Assembly (NCBI GenBank): GCA_002306295.1
Contig: DBRI01000019.1
Span: forward strand, 1 to 42,998
Origin: Patescibacteria group bacterium UBA1372
GTDB taxonomy: Bacteria; Patescibacteriota; Microgenomatia; UBA12405
Reading direction: 5' to 3'
Length of the DNA: 42,998 nt
Shown here: piece after piece, positions 24,555 to 33,835 of the stretch
Layout of the letters: every line of letters begins with the position of its first letter
Numbering within the stretch: the first letter of the stretch is position 1
Program-made: the position numbers and the translations under genes
The notes under the pieces: model-generated
What the model was told of the DNA's origin: nothing
The model's input: only the letters and a program-made list of their open reading frames with translations
Database searches by the model: none

Positions 24555-26639
24555 TTAAACTGATGATGAAGGAGGTAATATATCTCTGGGTTTGGCGCCA
24601 TTACTTGGACCAATTATGTTGGCTCTTTCCAGCTGGTCTAGGACTCTAGCAGCTCTGGCGTAACCCAATTTTAGTCTTCTTTGGAGGAGAGAGGCAGAAG
24701 CTTTATTCTCTTGTCTGACTAGATTAACAGCCTCTTGAAACATGACATCTCTTTCTTCGCCTTCGACCGAGACCAAGTTGGTACTGGAGCTACCGCCACT
24801 AACAGGCTGACTGGTAACCTGATCATCATATTCGGCTGTTTTCTGTGACTTTAAAAAGGTGATCAATTTTTCGATTTCAGAATCTGAAACGTAACAACCT
24901 TGGATTCTGACTGGTTTGGCTAGTTCGGGTGGAATATAAAGCATATCTCCCCTACCTAAGAGTTTTTCGGCTCCAACTGAATCCAGAATAACTCTGGAGT
25001 CGGTTGATGAAGAAACGGCAAAAGCCATACGGGCAGGAATATTAGCTTTTATAAGACCTGTAATAACGTCTACTGAAGGCCGTTGAGTGGCAACTACTAA
25101 GTGAATGCCGACGGCTCTGGCCATTTGAGCAATTCGACAAATTGATTCTTCAACTTCACCCGGAGAAAACAACATAATATCAGCCAATTCATCGATAACT
25201 ATGACAATAAAAGGTAAAGTTTGAAAGGCGGCCATATTGTTGTATGTCTCGATGTTTTTGGCACCGACTTCAGAGAAAAGCTTGTAACGTCTTTCCATTT
25301 CTGAAACTGCCCATTTTAAAGCTGAGACTACCTTATCAGGTTCAACGATAACTGGCACCAGCAAATGAGGAATTCCATTGAAAGGTGTCAATTCAACTCT
25401 TTTGGGATCGACCATAATTAGTCTTAGTTCGTCAGGTGATGCTCTAAAAAGAAGTGTGAAAATCCAAGAGTTTAGACAGACTGATTTACCTGAACCCGTT
25501 TGGCCGGCGATAAGAACGTGAGGCATCTTCTGAATATCGGCAATAGCCGGTTGACCAGAAACACCAAGGCCTAATGGAACAACTGTTTTAGACTTGGCCT
25601 TTTTCATATCGGGACTATCTAGCACTTGTGATATATTGACAACTTCAAGAGAGCGGTTGGGAACTTCAATACCAACAAGGGATCGACCAGGAATAGGAGC
25701 TTCAACTCTAATCTGACCACCAGGAGCAGCCAAGGCCATGGCTAAATCATTACTTAAGTTTTGAATCTTACTTAATTTAGTACCCAGGGCAACTTCTAGA
25801 GCGTATTGAGTGACTGAAGGACTATTGTTGACTTCGGCAACTCTGGCGGTTATACCAAACGACTCTAAGGTATCTTCAATAATCTGAGCATTTTTCCTAA
25901 CATCACCTCTATCTGCTTTGGCACCAACCGACCTATCAAGAATAGTGTCAGGAGGATATTGCCAATTTTGATTCATAGATGAAGTTATGGGTTTATTAGA
26001 TAGAGCAGTGTCAGCAAACATAGGTTTATCGGCAGTTCTTTGGGGAGGAGGTGACTGATTTGGTTTGTTGTCTTCCTGAACATAAACAGGGGAACCAAAT
26101 TTATCTTTTTTGCGTGTTTTACTGGCATTACCGATAGTATATCTTTTGACAAGTAAAAACAGTTTGTTGATTTCTTTTATAACTTGAGAAATTGAAGTAT
26201 CGAAAAAAACAATAAAACCAATTAAAAAGAAAAAGAAAAATATAAAAAAGGCAGGAATTTTGGTAAATAAAAATTCCATACGGTCCCATAGAAATTTGCC
26301 GGCAGACCCCTGACTAAAGATACTCAAAAAAGAGATAAACATAATAAAAAATCCCAAAACGATAGTTGGTTGTTTGAAGGGGGTTGGGGCTTTGTAAAAA
26401 TTGAAAGCTAAAAGGAGAGTTAAGAAGGGTACCATAATAGCCCCTAGGCCGAAGTAGTTTTTAAGAAGTTTGTGTGTATAGATAGGAACAGACCCCTGAT
26501 CTAGAAAAGAAAAAATCATTAGAACTGTTAGAGCTAAAAGAAAAATAAAGATGACTGAACCAACAGTATCTTTTTTTAGTTTAAGAGAAAAACCAAGTTT
26601 AGTTTTTTTAAATGTTTTTTTTCGCCGACGTCTGGCCAT
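24555..26639 (-). CDS. ftsK: DNA translocase FtsK/SpoIIIE
   Basis: FtsK pumps DNA at the division septum. I start at MARRRRKKTFKK (694 aa); an open frame upstream to 26744 only reads proS sequence in another frame. A basic N-terminus is followed by about four membrane helices (residues 25-170), a short linker, and the alpha-beta motor with Walker A GQTGSGKS near residue 380 and Walker B VIVIDELAD near 475. The C-terminal winged helix (about 630-694) has the gamma-domain pattern ASLLQRRLKLGYARAARVLDQLE that reads KOPS-type sites. The short linker makes it SpoIIIE-like in length. Confidence 0.95.
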   Translation of the reverse strand: MARRRRKKTFKKTKLGFSLKLKKDTVGSVIFIFLLALTVLMIFSFLDQGSVPIYTHKLLKNYFGLGAIMVPFLTLLLAFNFYKAPTPFKQPTIVLGFFIMFISFLSIFSQGSAGKFLWDRMEFLFTKIPAFFIFFFFFLIGFIVFFDTSISQVIKEINKLFLLVKRYTIGNASKTRKKDKFGSPVYVQEDNKPNQSPPPQRTADKPMFADTALSNKPITSSMNQNWQYPPDTILDRSVGAKADRGDVRKNAQIIEDTLESFGITARVAEVNNSPSVTQYALEVALGTKLSKIQNLSNDLAMALAAPGGQIRVEAPIPGRSLVGIEVPNRSLEVVNISQVLDSPDMKKAKSKTVVPLGLGVSGQPAIADIQKMPHVLIAGQTGSGKSVCLNSWIFTLLFRASPDELRLIMVDPKRVELTPFNGIPHLLVPVIVEPDKVVSALKWAVSEMERRYKLFSEVGAKNIETYNNMAAFQTLPFIVIVIDELADIMLFSPGEVEESICRIAQMARAVGIHLVVATQRPSVDVITGLIKANIPARMAFAVSSSTDSRVILDSVGAEKLLGRGDMLYIPPELAKPVRIQGCYVSDSEIEKLITFLKSQKTAEYDDQVTSQPVSGGSSSTNLVSVEGEERDVMFQEAVNLVRQENKASASLLQRRLKLGYARAARVLDQLERANIIGPSNGAKPRDILPPSSSV

Positions 26640-26644
26640 ACTCA

Positions 26645-26650
26645 AGTATA
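26645..26650 (-). promoter_or_regulatory. -10-like TATACT next to the ftsK start
   Basis: On the minus strand TATACT lies 5 nt before the ftsK ATG, inside the 40-bp gap after proS. The same hexamer at nearly the same distance is seen at 23904, 28108 and 34905. The -35 region is poor. Confidence 0.35.
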
Positions 26651-26679
26651 GAGATAAAATTTCTAAAATGGTAGAGACA

Positions 26680-28098
26680 TTAATAAGATTGGCCGAAAAG
26701 CCAGCGATGACTGGCAGTTTTGCCACAGTGAACACAGACTCCATTTTCTTTTTTAGCGTCTATGGGTAAGCAACGGGTAGTGGCTTTGGTATCAGCTTTG
26801 ATTTGAGCTTCGCAGGTAGGATCCTGACACCAAAAGGCACTGATAAAACCTTTGGTAGTGGACATAATTTTTTTAAACTGATCGTAGGAATCGACAGTGT
26901 GAGTGTTGTCCTGAGTAAACTTTTTATGCTTTTCAAAAAGATTAGTCTGAATATCTTTAAGTATTTTTTCAATTTCAGAAGAAAGATTATCTAATGAGAC
27001 AGTTTGTTTTTGTTTGGTATCTCTTCTATATAAAGTGACTTGATTTTGATTAGCTTCTTTTTGACCAATTTCTAATCTAATTGGAACACCTTTGATTTCC
27101 CATTTGTTAAATTTAAATCCGGCTGTTTCATTTTCATCCTGGTCTATAAGGTAGCGTAACCCGACCAATTTATCGGTAATGTTTTTAAGATAACTATCTA
27201 ATTTTTGACCAGGGATGGGAACAATAATAACCTGGATAGGGGCAACATTGGGGGGAAGAATTAGGCCATCATCATCACTTTGAACCATAATAAGACCACC
27301 AATGCTTCGAGTAGATAATCCCCAACTATTTTGCCATGGATAGGTATTTTTGCCATCTTTATCGGCAACGGTCCAGTCAAAGGCTTTGGCAAAATTTTGA
27401 CCTAAGTCGTGAGAAGTACAGGCTTGAAGGGCTTTACCGTTTGGCATAAGAATTTCAAAGGTATAGCTTTTACCAGCACCGGCAAATTTTTCTGATTCGC
27501 TTTTGACACCAGCGATGCCATATAACGCCAAAAGATTGTTGTAAGTTTTTTGATAAGCATCGAGAGCCCAGAGAACTTGATCCATACTTTCGGGGTGGGT
27601 TAAATGAGCACAATGACCTTCCTGCCAGAGAAATTCAGTGGTTCTTAAAAACATATAAGTACGTTTTTCCCATCTAACTACATTGCACCATTGGTTAATT
27701 AGGATTGGTAGTTGACGCCAAGAATTGGTCCATTTTTGATACATGTAATACATGACGGTTTCTGAAGTTGGTCTTAGTATTAATTTTTCCTTTAATTTTT
27801 GACCACCGCCGTGAGTGACTACAGCAAGCTCTGGGGAGAAACCTTTGACATGTTCTTTCTCTTTGTTAAGAAAATCCTCTGGTATAAACATGGGAAAATA
27901 GGCATTTTTGACTCCCTTATTTTTAATAAGTTGGTCTAGATAGATTTGAATGGCTTCCCAGATAGCATATCCATAGGGTCTGATAACCATACAACCCTTA
28001 ACTGGAGCATAATCGGCTAGCTCAGCTTTCAAAACAATATCGTTGTACCAGGAGGCAATATCCTTTGATTTTGATAAAACAAATTTTTTAGTATCCAT
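26680..28098 (-). CDS. proS: Prolyl-tRNA synthetase, archaeal/eukaryotic type
   Basis: Class II synthetase for tRNA-Pro. 472 aa without the INS editing domain of the E. coli type. Class II motif 2 is visible in the RWEKRTYMFLRTTEF region, and LRPTSETVMYYMYQKW is typical of the archaeal/eukaryotic form. The C-terminal zinc-binding domain has Cys pairs (FWCQDPTCE, then VCVHCGKTA) and the protein ends in a tyrosine that reaches the active site in this family. The type is common in CPR bacteria, mycoplasmas and Bacteroidetes. It is divergent from the Ig-like gene. Confidence 0.94.
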   Translation of the reverse strand: MDTKKFVLSKSKDIASWYNDIVLKAELADYAPVKGCMVIRPYGYAIWEAIQIYLDQLIKNKGVKNAYFPMFIPEDFLNKEKEHVKGFSPELAVVTHGGGQKLKEKLILRPTSETVMYYMYQKWTNSWRQLPILINQWCNVVRWEKRTYMFLRTTEFLWQEGHCAHLTHPESMDQVLWALDAYQKTYNNLLALYGIAGVKSESEKFAGAGKSYTFEILMPNGKALQACTSHDLGQNFAKAFDWTVADKDGKNTYPWQNSWGLSTRSIGGLIMVQSDDDGLILPPNVAPIQVIIVPIPGQKLDSYLKNITDKLVGLRYLIDQDENETAGFKFNKWEIKGVPIRLEIGQKEANQNQVTLYRRDTKQKQTVSLDNLSSEIEKILKDIQTNLFEKHKKFTQDNTHTVDSYDQFKKIMSTTKGFISAFWCQDPTCEAQIKADTKATTRCLPIDAKKENGVCVHCGKTASHRWLFGQSY

Positions 28099-28107
28099 AA
28101 CAGCTTT

Positions 28108-28115
28108 AGTATAAC
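28108..28115. promoter_or_regulatory. Overlapping divergent -10 elements upstream of proS
   Basis: The octamer AGTATAAC reads TATACT on the minus strand (28113-28108), 9 nt before the proS ATG, and TATAAC on the plus strand (28110-28115). The 12-bp string TTTAGTATAACA (28105-28116) is repeated exactly at 38296-38307 upstream of nusA. Confidence 0.35.
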
Positions 28116-28123
28116 AAAATTAG

Positions 28124-28152
28124 TTGCACAAATTTTTAATTAAATATATATT
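28124..28152 (+). promoter_or_regulatory. Promoter for the Ig-like gene, predicted leaderless
   Basis: TTGCAC (28124-28129), a 17-bp spacer and TATATT (28147-28152) lie 5 nt before the ATG at 28158. No Shine-Dalgarno sequence is present. The mRNA would begin at the start codon. Confidence 0.45.
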
Positions 28153-28157
28153 TAATT

Positions 28158-28631
28158 ATGAAGAAAGTTGTGGTTTTGGTGTGCATGTTTGCAATGGTTT
28201 TTACTAAAGGGGTTTTGGCGTCAGGATTTCATATTAGTTCTATTGGGGGAGTTAGTACCGGAGGCCAACAGCTATCTCATTGGTGGAATACGAGTTTACA
28301 ACCAACGATGGAGGGTGAGGCTACACCCGGAGCTGAAATTACAGTAACAATAGATGATGTAACAAGAGTAATAAACGCTGGATCTGATGGTATATGGGCT
28401 TTTAGACCAGATACGGCATTGGTTGCGGGTGACCATAATGTAACGGTATCCAGTAATGGTTCAACAGTTAGCTTTACTCTAACGCTAGGAAGTGAGGCTG
28501 TTGATTGGGATTCAGTTGGATCAGGTGCAACAGAGACTTTACCAACTGTTGGAATCTTTCTGCCAACACTAGCCTTAATTGGCACAGGCGGAGGGCTGGT
28601 AGCAATAGCCAAGAAATTAAAAGAAAATTAA
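28158..28631 (+). CDS. Secreted Ig-like protein with sorting-signal-like C-terminus
   Basis: 157 aa. A signal peptide covers residues 1-21 (basic MKK, hydrophobic core, cleavage at VLA-SG). Residues about 45-115 form one bacterial Ig-like domain (GEATPGAEITVTI, GSDGIWAFRP). The end has LPTVG (128-132), a hydrophobic stretch and a basic tail AKKLKEN, the three-part layout of a sortase signal, although the canonical motif is LPxTG and the fourth residue here is Val. The sortase at 18763-19470 is the only candidate enzyme in view. The stop overlaps the convergent RNase J stop by 4 bp. Confidence 0.7.
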   Translation: MKKVVVLVCMFAMVFTKGVLASGFHISSIGGVSTGGQQLSHWWNTSLQPTMEGEATPGAEITVTIDDVTRVINAGSDGIWAFRPDTALVAGDHNVTVSSNGSTVSFTLTLGSEAVDWDSVGSGATETLPTVGIFLPTLALIGTGGGLVAIAKKLKEN

Positions 28632-30355
28632 ACCTCTATTAGTAATGGCAAGATCATGGGTTGGCGGCCGGTGTGTTTAAAGATTGATTCTTCTAGGTGC
28701 CCTTGAATTTTTTGACGGACGAACTCAACATTCATGGGTTTGCCAACATATTCTCTGAATTTTTCCATAATTTCGCTTTTTAGAAGATTTAAAAGCTCTT
28801 GATTTTCTTTGGCAAAAACGAATCCCCTACTCAATAAAACCGGTTCTTTGATCAATTTACCTTGAGCAGTATCTACCAGAAGAACAACCGAAAACATACC
28901 GTCTTCAGCTAAAGTCCGTCTGTCTCTGAGGACTGTAGCACCAACGTCGCCAATGCCAAAACCATCAATAAGTACTTTTCTTAATGAAATTTTTGAATTG
29001 GTGTCAAAACGATTGTGTCTAAATGTGACTACTTCATCAGGCTCAGGTAAAATAAACTGATCGTCGGATCTACCAAGCTGTTGACACATAAGTTGATAGG
29101 CTTTTATATGTCTATAGTTACCACCAATTGGAAGAATGTATTTTGGTCTTAATAAGCTAATTAAGAGGGCATGGTCTTTTTGATAACCATGACCGGAAAC
29201 ATGAATAGCTTCATCTTTACCATAGGTAACCTCTGCCCCCATTTTGGCTAGATTGTCAATCATTTTATAGATGCCTGAAGTGGTACCAGGAATATAGTCA
29301 GGTGAGCTAAAGATAACTTTATCTCCCTTGCTAATCTTAATGCGATGTTTACCCATAACGATCTTGCTAAGAGCAGAGGTGGGTTGGCCAGCAAAACCAG
29401 CAACTAAAAAAATCAGTTGATTATCACGAAAGTTTTTGATACGCTCTATGGGTACAATATCTTCTTTGTTAAGTTTGATATAACCTAATTCTTGAGCAAT
29501 TTTAATAGCTTTGTCAACCGAAAAACCAACCACGACTACCTTTCTACCGTTTCTTTTACCATATTCTATGGCTTGCTTCCATCTTAAAATGTTACTACTA
29601 ATTGAGGTGACAAAAACACGACCTTTACCAGTTTTGATTTCGTATTCAAAATTTTGGGCAATACTAGCCTCTGAAGGTGAGAAACCCTCGTGATCGGAAC
29701 CTAGGCAATCTGACAAAAGACAGACTACATTTTCATCATTACCTATTCTACTGATAGCTTCGTAATCAGCGTGCTTACCATCTATGGGAAAGAAATCAAA
29801 TTTAAAATCAGAACCATGATAAAAAACACCTAAAGATGTTTTTATGGATAGATGAAAAGTATCCGGAATGGAGTGATTGACAGCAACTGGCTTAATATAG
29901 AAATTATCAAGCTTAATGATACTTGACCGATCGTAGGTGTTGATTCTGGCTTTTTGTCCAGCTTCTATGAGCCTTTCCTGAATGAAAGCTGTGGCTAGTT
30001 TGGGAGCGTAAATGGGAATGTTTTGGCCAAGAATAGGCAGAACAAATCTAATAGCACCGATATGGTCTTCATGACCATGAGTGATGATGATAGCTTGAAT
30101 TCTGTCTTTTTTATCTTCAAGATAAGTTGTGTCTGGAATTTGGAGATCAACCCCAAACTCATCTTCTTCGGGAAAACCGACTCCGCAGTCAACAATAATA
30201 ATTTGGCTTTTAGAAAAATTGCCTTGGGGCGCAAACTCATAAACGAACATGTTTTGAGTCACCTCTCCAAAAGAGCCTAATGAAATGATTTTCAAGGCAT
30301 CATTTGTACCTGGTTGTGTAAATTGTTTTTGTATATTTTGTATATTTGCATTCAT
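28628..30355 (-). CDS. rnj: Ribonuclease J
   Basis: RNase J is a 5'-to-3' exo- and endonuclease of the metallo-beta-lactamase/beta-CASP family. The metal motif HGHEDH (His93 to His98) is intact, with further metal histidines in VAVNHSIPDT and HGSDFKFD. The beta-CASP region and the C-terminal domain ending in GRQPMILPLLIEV are complete, and 575 aa is usual. The ATG at 30355 has an AT-rich upstream region without a Shine-Dalgarno sequence. It follows the Lon-type ATPase by 18 bp and lies downstream of pnp, forming an RNA-decay cluster. Confidence 0.95.
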   Translation of the reverse strand: MNANIQNIQKQFTQPGTNDALKIISLGSFGEVTQNMFVYEFAPQGNFSKSQIIIVDCGVGFPEEDEFGVDLQIPDTTYLEDKKDRIQAIIITHGHEDHIGAIRFVLPILGQNIPIYAPKLATAFIQERLIEAGQKARINTYDRSSIIKLDNFYIKPVAVNHSIPDTFHLSIKTSLGVFYHGSDFKFDFFPIDGKHADYEAISRIGNDENVVCLLSDCLGSDHEGFSPSEASIAQNFEYEIKTGKGRVFVTSISSNILRWKQAIEYGKRNGRKVVVVGFSVDKAIKIAQELGYIKLNKEDIVPIERIKNFRDNQLIFLVAGFAGQPTSALSKIVMGKHRIKISKGDKVIFSSPDYIPGTTSGIYKMIDNLAKMGAEVTYGKDEAIHVSGHGYQKDHALLISLLRPKYILPIGGNYRHIKAYQLMCQQLGRSDDQFILPEPDEVVTFRHNRFDTNSKISLRKVLIDGFGIGDVGATVLRDRRTLAEDGMFSVVLLVDTAQGKLIKEPVLLSRGFVFAKENQELLNLLKSEIMEKFREYVGKPMNVEFVRQKIQGHLEESIFKHTGRQPMILPLLIEV

Positions 30356-30373
30356 AATTTTTTTAAAATAAAG

Positions 30374-31432
30374 CTACCACTGAGGAATAAAATTCTTAAT
30401 ATTTGATTCGTCAATAGAAACCTGTCTAACTTGACCTTCGAAAATGAGGCGAGCTGATTTTCTAACTAAAAGCTCGATGTTTCTGTTTAAAGTACGAACC
30501 CCGGCATCAAAGCCAAGTGGTCTAATAATGGTTGGCCAAACGGAGTCTTTGATAATAATTTCCTGTTGACCTAAACCGGCCTGTGCTAAAGCTTTGGGAA
30601 GAAGGTACTTTTGGCCGATAACTTGCTTTTCTTCGTCTGTGTATGAGGGCATTTCGATAACTTCAAGTCTATCTAAAACTGCAGTAGCAATCCTTTGAGT
30701 ATTGTTGCAGGTGGCACAAAAGATGGCTTGAGACAAATTAAAGGGATGGTCAATATAATGATCTTCAAAACTACTGTTTTGCTCGGGATCAAGAAGTTCA
30801 ACAAGGACTCCCATAATAGTATTGAGAGCATCATCGGCGACTCTATCGATTTCATCAAGCAAGATTACCGGATTGTTGGATTTAACGTGAACCAAACCTT
30901 TGATAATTTGACCAGGCTCAGCTTCGGGGTGCGTTTTGGACTGTCCTCTTAAATAAAGAGGATCTCCCAAGCCACCAAAGGGAATTCTGATTAATTTTCT
31001 ACCCAACATATCAGCAATAGATTTGGCCATAGTAGTTTTGCCTGTACCAACAAGACCAACAAAGAGAAGGACAGGGGCACGCATTTTTTGATCCGGACTA
31101 CGGCTTTTTTGAAGTGCTAGTACAGAAACGTATTCGAGAAGTCTTTCTTTAACTTCAAGTAAACCGTGATGATTTTGATCAAGTTTTTCCCTGGCGTAAT
31201 TAAGATCGAGAATGTCTTGAGTTTGATTATTCCAAGGAAGTGAAATAATCCACTCAATGTACTTTTTTGTCTGTTGGTACTTTTGCCAAAAAAGGTTTGA
31301 TTCTTTACTTATATCTAATTCATCTAAAAGATCTTGAATTTTGATAGCTAAGGCTTGGGGTAATTGAACAGCACTAGCTTGTTTAGAAAGCTTATCTATG
31401 GCTTGTGAAATATTTTGTGAAACTTGTGTCAC
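30374..31432 (-). CDS. Lon-type AAA+ ATPase module without protease or substrate domain
   Basis: 352 aa, GTG start. The sequence follows Lon closely across the helical linker (ISLPWNNQT, then HGLLEVKERLLEYVSV) and the AAA+ core: Walker A GLVGTGKTT (126-134), Walker B ILLDEID (190-196), the pore-region LRGQSKTHPEAEPG, LLDPEQN, an arginine finger in LDRLEVI (Arg255) and sensor 2 in GVRTLNRNIELL. The N-terminal LON domain and the whole C-terminal serine-lysine protease domain are absent. The next gene begins 18 bp later, so no frameshifted remnant remains. Placement between pnp and RNase J suggests an ATP-driven remodeller that works with RNA decay or ribosomes; that is inference. Confidence 0.8.
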   Translation of the reverse strand: MTQVSQNISQAIDKLSKQASAVQLPQALAIKIQDLLDELDISKESNLFWQKYQQTKKYIEWIISLPWNNQTQDILDLNYAREKLDQNHHGLLEVKERLLEYVSVLALQKSRSPDQKMRAPVLLFVGLVGTGKTTMAKSIADMLGRKLIRIPFGGLGDPLYLRGQSKTHPEAEPGQIIKGLVHVKSNNPVILLDEIDRVADDALNTIMGVLVELLDPEQNSSFEDHYIDHPFNLSQAIFCATCNNTQRIATAVLDRLEVIEMPSYTDEEKQVIGQKYLLPKALAQAGLGQQEIIIKDSVWPTIIRPLGFDAGVRTLNRNIELLVRKSARLIFEGQVRQVSIDESNIKNFIPQW

Positions 31433-31438
31433 TATTTA

Positions 31439-31444
31439 AATATA
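31439..31444 (-). promoter_or_regulatory. -10-like TATATT next to the GTG start of the Lon-type ATPase
   Basis: On the minus strand TATATT lies 6 nt before the GTG at 31432, within the 38-bp gap after pnp. The spacing is that expected for a leaderless transcript. No clear -35 box is seen. Confidence 0.3.
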
Positions 31445-31470
31445 AAGAAAAACGGATTTAAAAACCAGTT

Positions 31471-33705
31471 TTAGTTTGATCTCCTAACCCGATTTACCCT
31501 GTTAATGTTGGCTGGCGGTTTAAATTTACCGATTGTTCCTCTGGACTGGAATGGCCTTGATGGTCTTTCCATTTGGGGAAGTCCCTGAGGTTGAGCGTCA
31601 CCAGTGTGCTCTGATTTAAATTTTTTGGCTGATAACTTAATCTGATTTTCCTGGTTACGACCGGCAACTTCAACATGGATTTTATCGCCGACTTTAATAA
31701 GTTTAGTAACATCGGAAATAAAACCAGTTGAAAGTTCTGAGACATGAAGCAGGGCTTCTTTACCAGAAACTAATTCAACAAAGGCACCGTAAGGTTCGAC
31801 TCTGGTAACAGTACCATCAAACTCTTCACCAATTTGGATTTCTCTGACCATATTTTCAATTTCCAGAGCACAATTTTGAGTATTGTCTAAGTCAAGAGAA
31901 CTAACTGAAGCAATTCCATCATCATCAATGTCTATCTGGACTTGATATTTTTTCATCAGAGCTTTGATCATCTTACCTCCAGGTCCGATGACTTCTCCAA
32001 TTTTGTCTTCGGGAAGCTTGATTAAAGCAACTTTAGGAGCGAAAGGGGAAACGGATGTTTTGGGTAAGCTAATAACAGAGTCCATGGTGGATAAAATTTG
32101 AAGACGGGCAGTCTTACTGGCTACAAAAGTGTCTTTAATCATATCAAAAGTCAACCCAGGTCTCTTAACATCAAGCTGGATAGCTGTAATACCAGTTTTG
32201 GTACCGGTAATTTTAAAGTCCATATCGCCATTGTGGTCTTCGATGCCGGCAATATCAGTTAGAAGAATATATTTATCACCGTCTGACATCATACCGATAC
32301 TGACGCCGCCAACCATGTGTTTGATAGGAACACCAGCAGCCATAAGGCTTAAGGTAGAACCACAAGTGGAAGCCATAGAAGAAGAACCATTTTGAGATAA
32401 GACTTCGGAATTAACTAAAATAGTATAGGGAAATTTTTCTTCAGAGGGAATAACAGGCAATAAAGCTTTTTCGGCTAGAGCACCATGCCCAACTTCACGT
32501 CTACCAGGTCGGCCTACTCGGCCGGTTTGACCAGTTGAGAAAGGCAGAGCATTGTAAAAATGCATATAGCGTTTGGTTTTGTCGCCAACTGAACTATTTA
32601 AATACTGCTTTTGAGATAAGGGACCAAGAGTGACTGTAGTTAGAGCTTGGGTCAAACCTCTTTGGAAAAGGGCTGAACCGTGAACTTGAGGTAGAACATC
32701 GATTCGACAAGTGATGGGTCTGATTTCATCCAGTTTTCGTCCATCAAACCTAGAACCGGCCATAGTTTTAGCTCTGATATGTTTTTTAACAATTTCCTCA
32801 AAAGCTAATTTTAAACTGGCTTCAGTAATTTCCAATTTATCGATTTGAGATTGATAGTGATCGGTAACTTTTTCAAAAATTGCCTGCTCTAAAGAGACGT
32901 GTTTACCATCATCTTTACCGTTTTTAAAGAAAGTATCAATGTCACCGCTTATTAATGTGTCAATTTCTTTGATAAGTTTGGCATCAGGTGAGATTGATTG
33001 ATACTCAATTTTGGGAAGTTTTACAGATTTAACCAGAGTGTCGATTTGTGAATTTACTTTTTGATTGTTTTGATCTGCTAAATTGATGGCTTCTAAAACA
33101 GTATCATCGGCAACTATATTGGCTCCGGCTTCAATCATATTGACTCCGAAAGGGCCTGTGCAGACTATCAAATCCAGAGAAGATTTTTCCATTTCGGCAT
33201 TTAGCGGATTTAGAATCAATAAATCATTGACCAAACCAACTTGGGTAGCGGAAACAGATCCATTAAATGGAATGTCGGAAATAGACAGAGCTAAAGAGAC
33301 AGCATTAAAGGCCGGAATGATAACCCCATTGACTTTGTCATTACTTAGAACTGTCACAATTACTTGAACTTCGTTTTGAAAGCCAGCGGGAAAAAGAGGT
33401 CTAATAGATCTGTCGATAAGTCGACCAAGCAATATTGATTCATCGTCTAGACCACCTTCACGCTTGAGCCAGCGACTGTCTTTGATAAAACCACCGGCGT
33501 AAAGTTTGTCCTGAAATTCAACTGATAAGGGAAAATAATCCTTTTCAGTGTCAAGGGCCCCAAGAACGACTGTAGCTAAAACGGTGGTGCCACCGATGGT
33601 GGCCATAACGGAACCGTTAGCTTGAGGAGCATAAACTCCAGCTTCAATTTTTAAATTTTTACCATCAGAAAGGATGATTTGGGTATTTTTTAGGTTGTTA
33701 TCCAT
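31471..33705 (-). CDS. pnp: Polyribonucleotide nucleotidyltransferase (PNPase)
   Basis: PNPase degrades RNA 3'-to-5' with phosphate and can add tails. Two RNase PH cores flank a helical domain; the second core has GRPGRREVGHGALAEKAL and SQNGSSSMASTCG. A KH domain follows, with its GxxG loop VIGPGGKMIKAL, then an S1 domain (FDGTVTRVEPYGAFVEL, KEALLHVSEL). At 744 aa it is complete, with a basic tail ending in NRVRRSN. The gene lies downstream of rpsO as in many bacteria, after a 130-bp leader. Confidence 0.96.
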   Translation of the reverse strand: MDNNLKNTQIILSDGKNLKIEAGVYAPQANGSVMATIGGTTVLATVVLGALDTEKDYFPLSVEFQDKLYAGGFIKDSRWLKREGGLDDESILLGRLIDRSIRPLFPAGFQNEVQVIVTVLSNDKVNGVIIPAFNAVSLALSISDIPFNGSVSATQVGLVNDLLILNPLNAEMEKSSLDLIVCTGPFGVNMIEAGANIVADDTVLEAINLADQNNQKVNSQIDTLVKSVKLPKIEYQSISPDAKLIKEIDTLISGDIDTFFKNGKDDGKHVSLEQAIFEKVTDHYQSQIDKLEITEASLKLAFEEIVKKHIRAKTMAGSRFDGRKLDEIRPITCRIDVLPQVHGSALFQRGLTQALTTVTLGPLSQKQYLNSSVGDKTKRYMHFYNALPFSTGQTGRVGRPGRREVGHGALAEKALLPVIPSEEKFPYTILVNSEVLSQNGSSSMASTCGSTLSLMAAGVPIKHMVGGVSIGMMSDGDKYILLTDIAGIEDHNGDMDFKITGTKTGITAIQLDVKRPGLTFDMIKDTFVASKTARLQILSTMDSVISLPKTSVSPFAPKVALIKLPEDKIGEVIGPGGKMIKALMKKYQVQIDIDDDGIASVSSLDLDNTQNCALEIENMVREIQIGEEFDGTVTRVEPYGAFVELVSGKEALLHVSELSTGFISDVTKLIKVGDKIHVEVAGRNQENQIKLSAKKFKSEHTGDAQPQGLPQMERPSRPFQSRGTIGKFKPPANINRVNRVRRSN

Positions 33706-33745
33706 AAATTTTTTAAGTATTAATCCGTTTACGCTGCCTATGACT

Positions 33746-33768
33746 CTAAACTTGGCTCAATGTTTTAG
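33746..33768 (-). other. Possible hairpin in the pnp leader
   Basis: Between rpsO and pnp (33706-33835, no gene) the minus strand can pair CTAAAAC (33768-33762) with GTTTAG (33751-33746) with one bulged A. In E. coli the pnp leader is a stem cut by RNase III for autoregulation. This one is short and AT-rich, so the parallel is only suggestive. Confidence 0.2.
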
Positions 33769-33835
33769 TAAACACTCAACTAAATTCAGAGTAATAGCAA
33801 TTGTAAACTTGTTTATTGTAACACAAATGAAAGTA

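Noticed and set aside
24555..26744. A longer FtsK starting at 26744.
   Set aside because: The extra 35 residues overlap proS in another frame; the basic MARRRRKK start has a -10-like box in front.
33706..33835. A small RNA or tRNA gene in the largest gap.
   Set aside because: No cloverleaf or stable fold was seen. It is better explained as the pnp leader.
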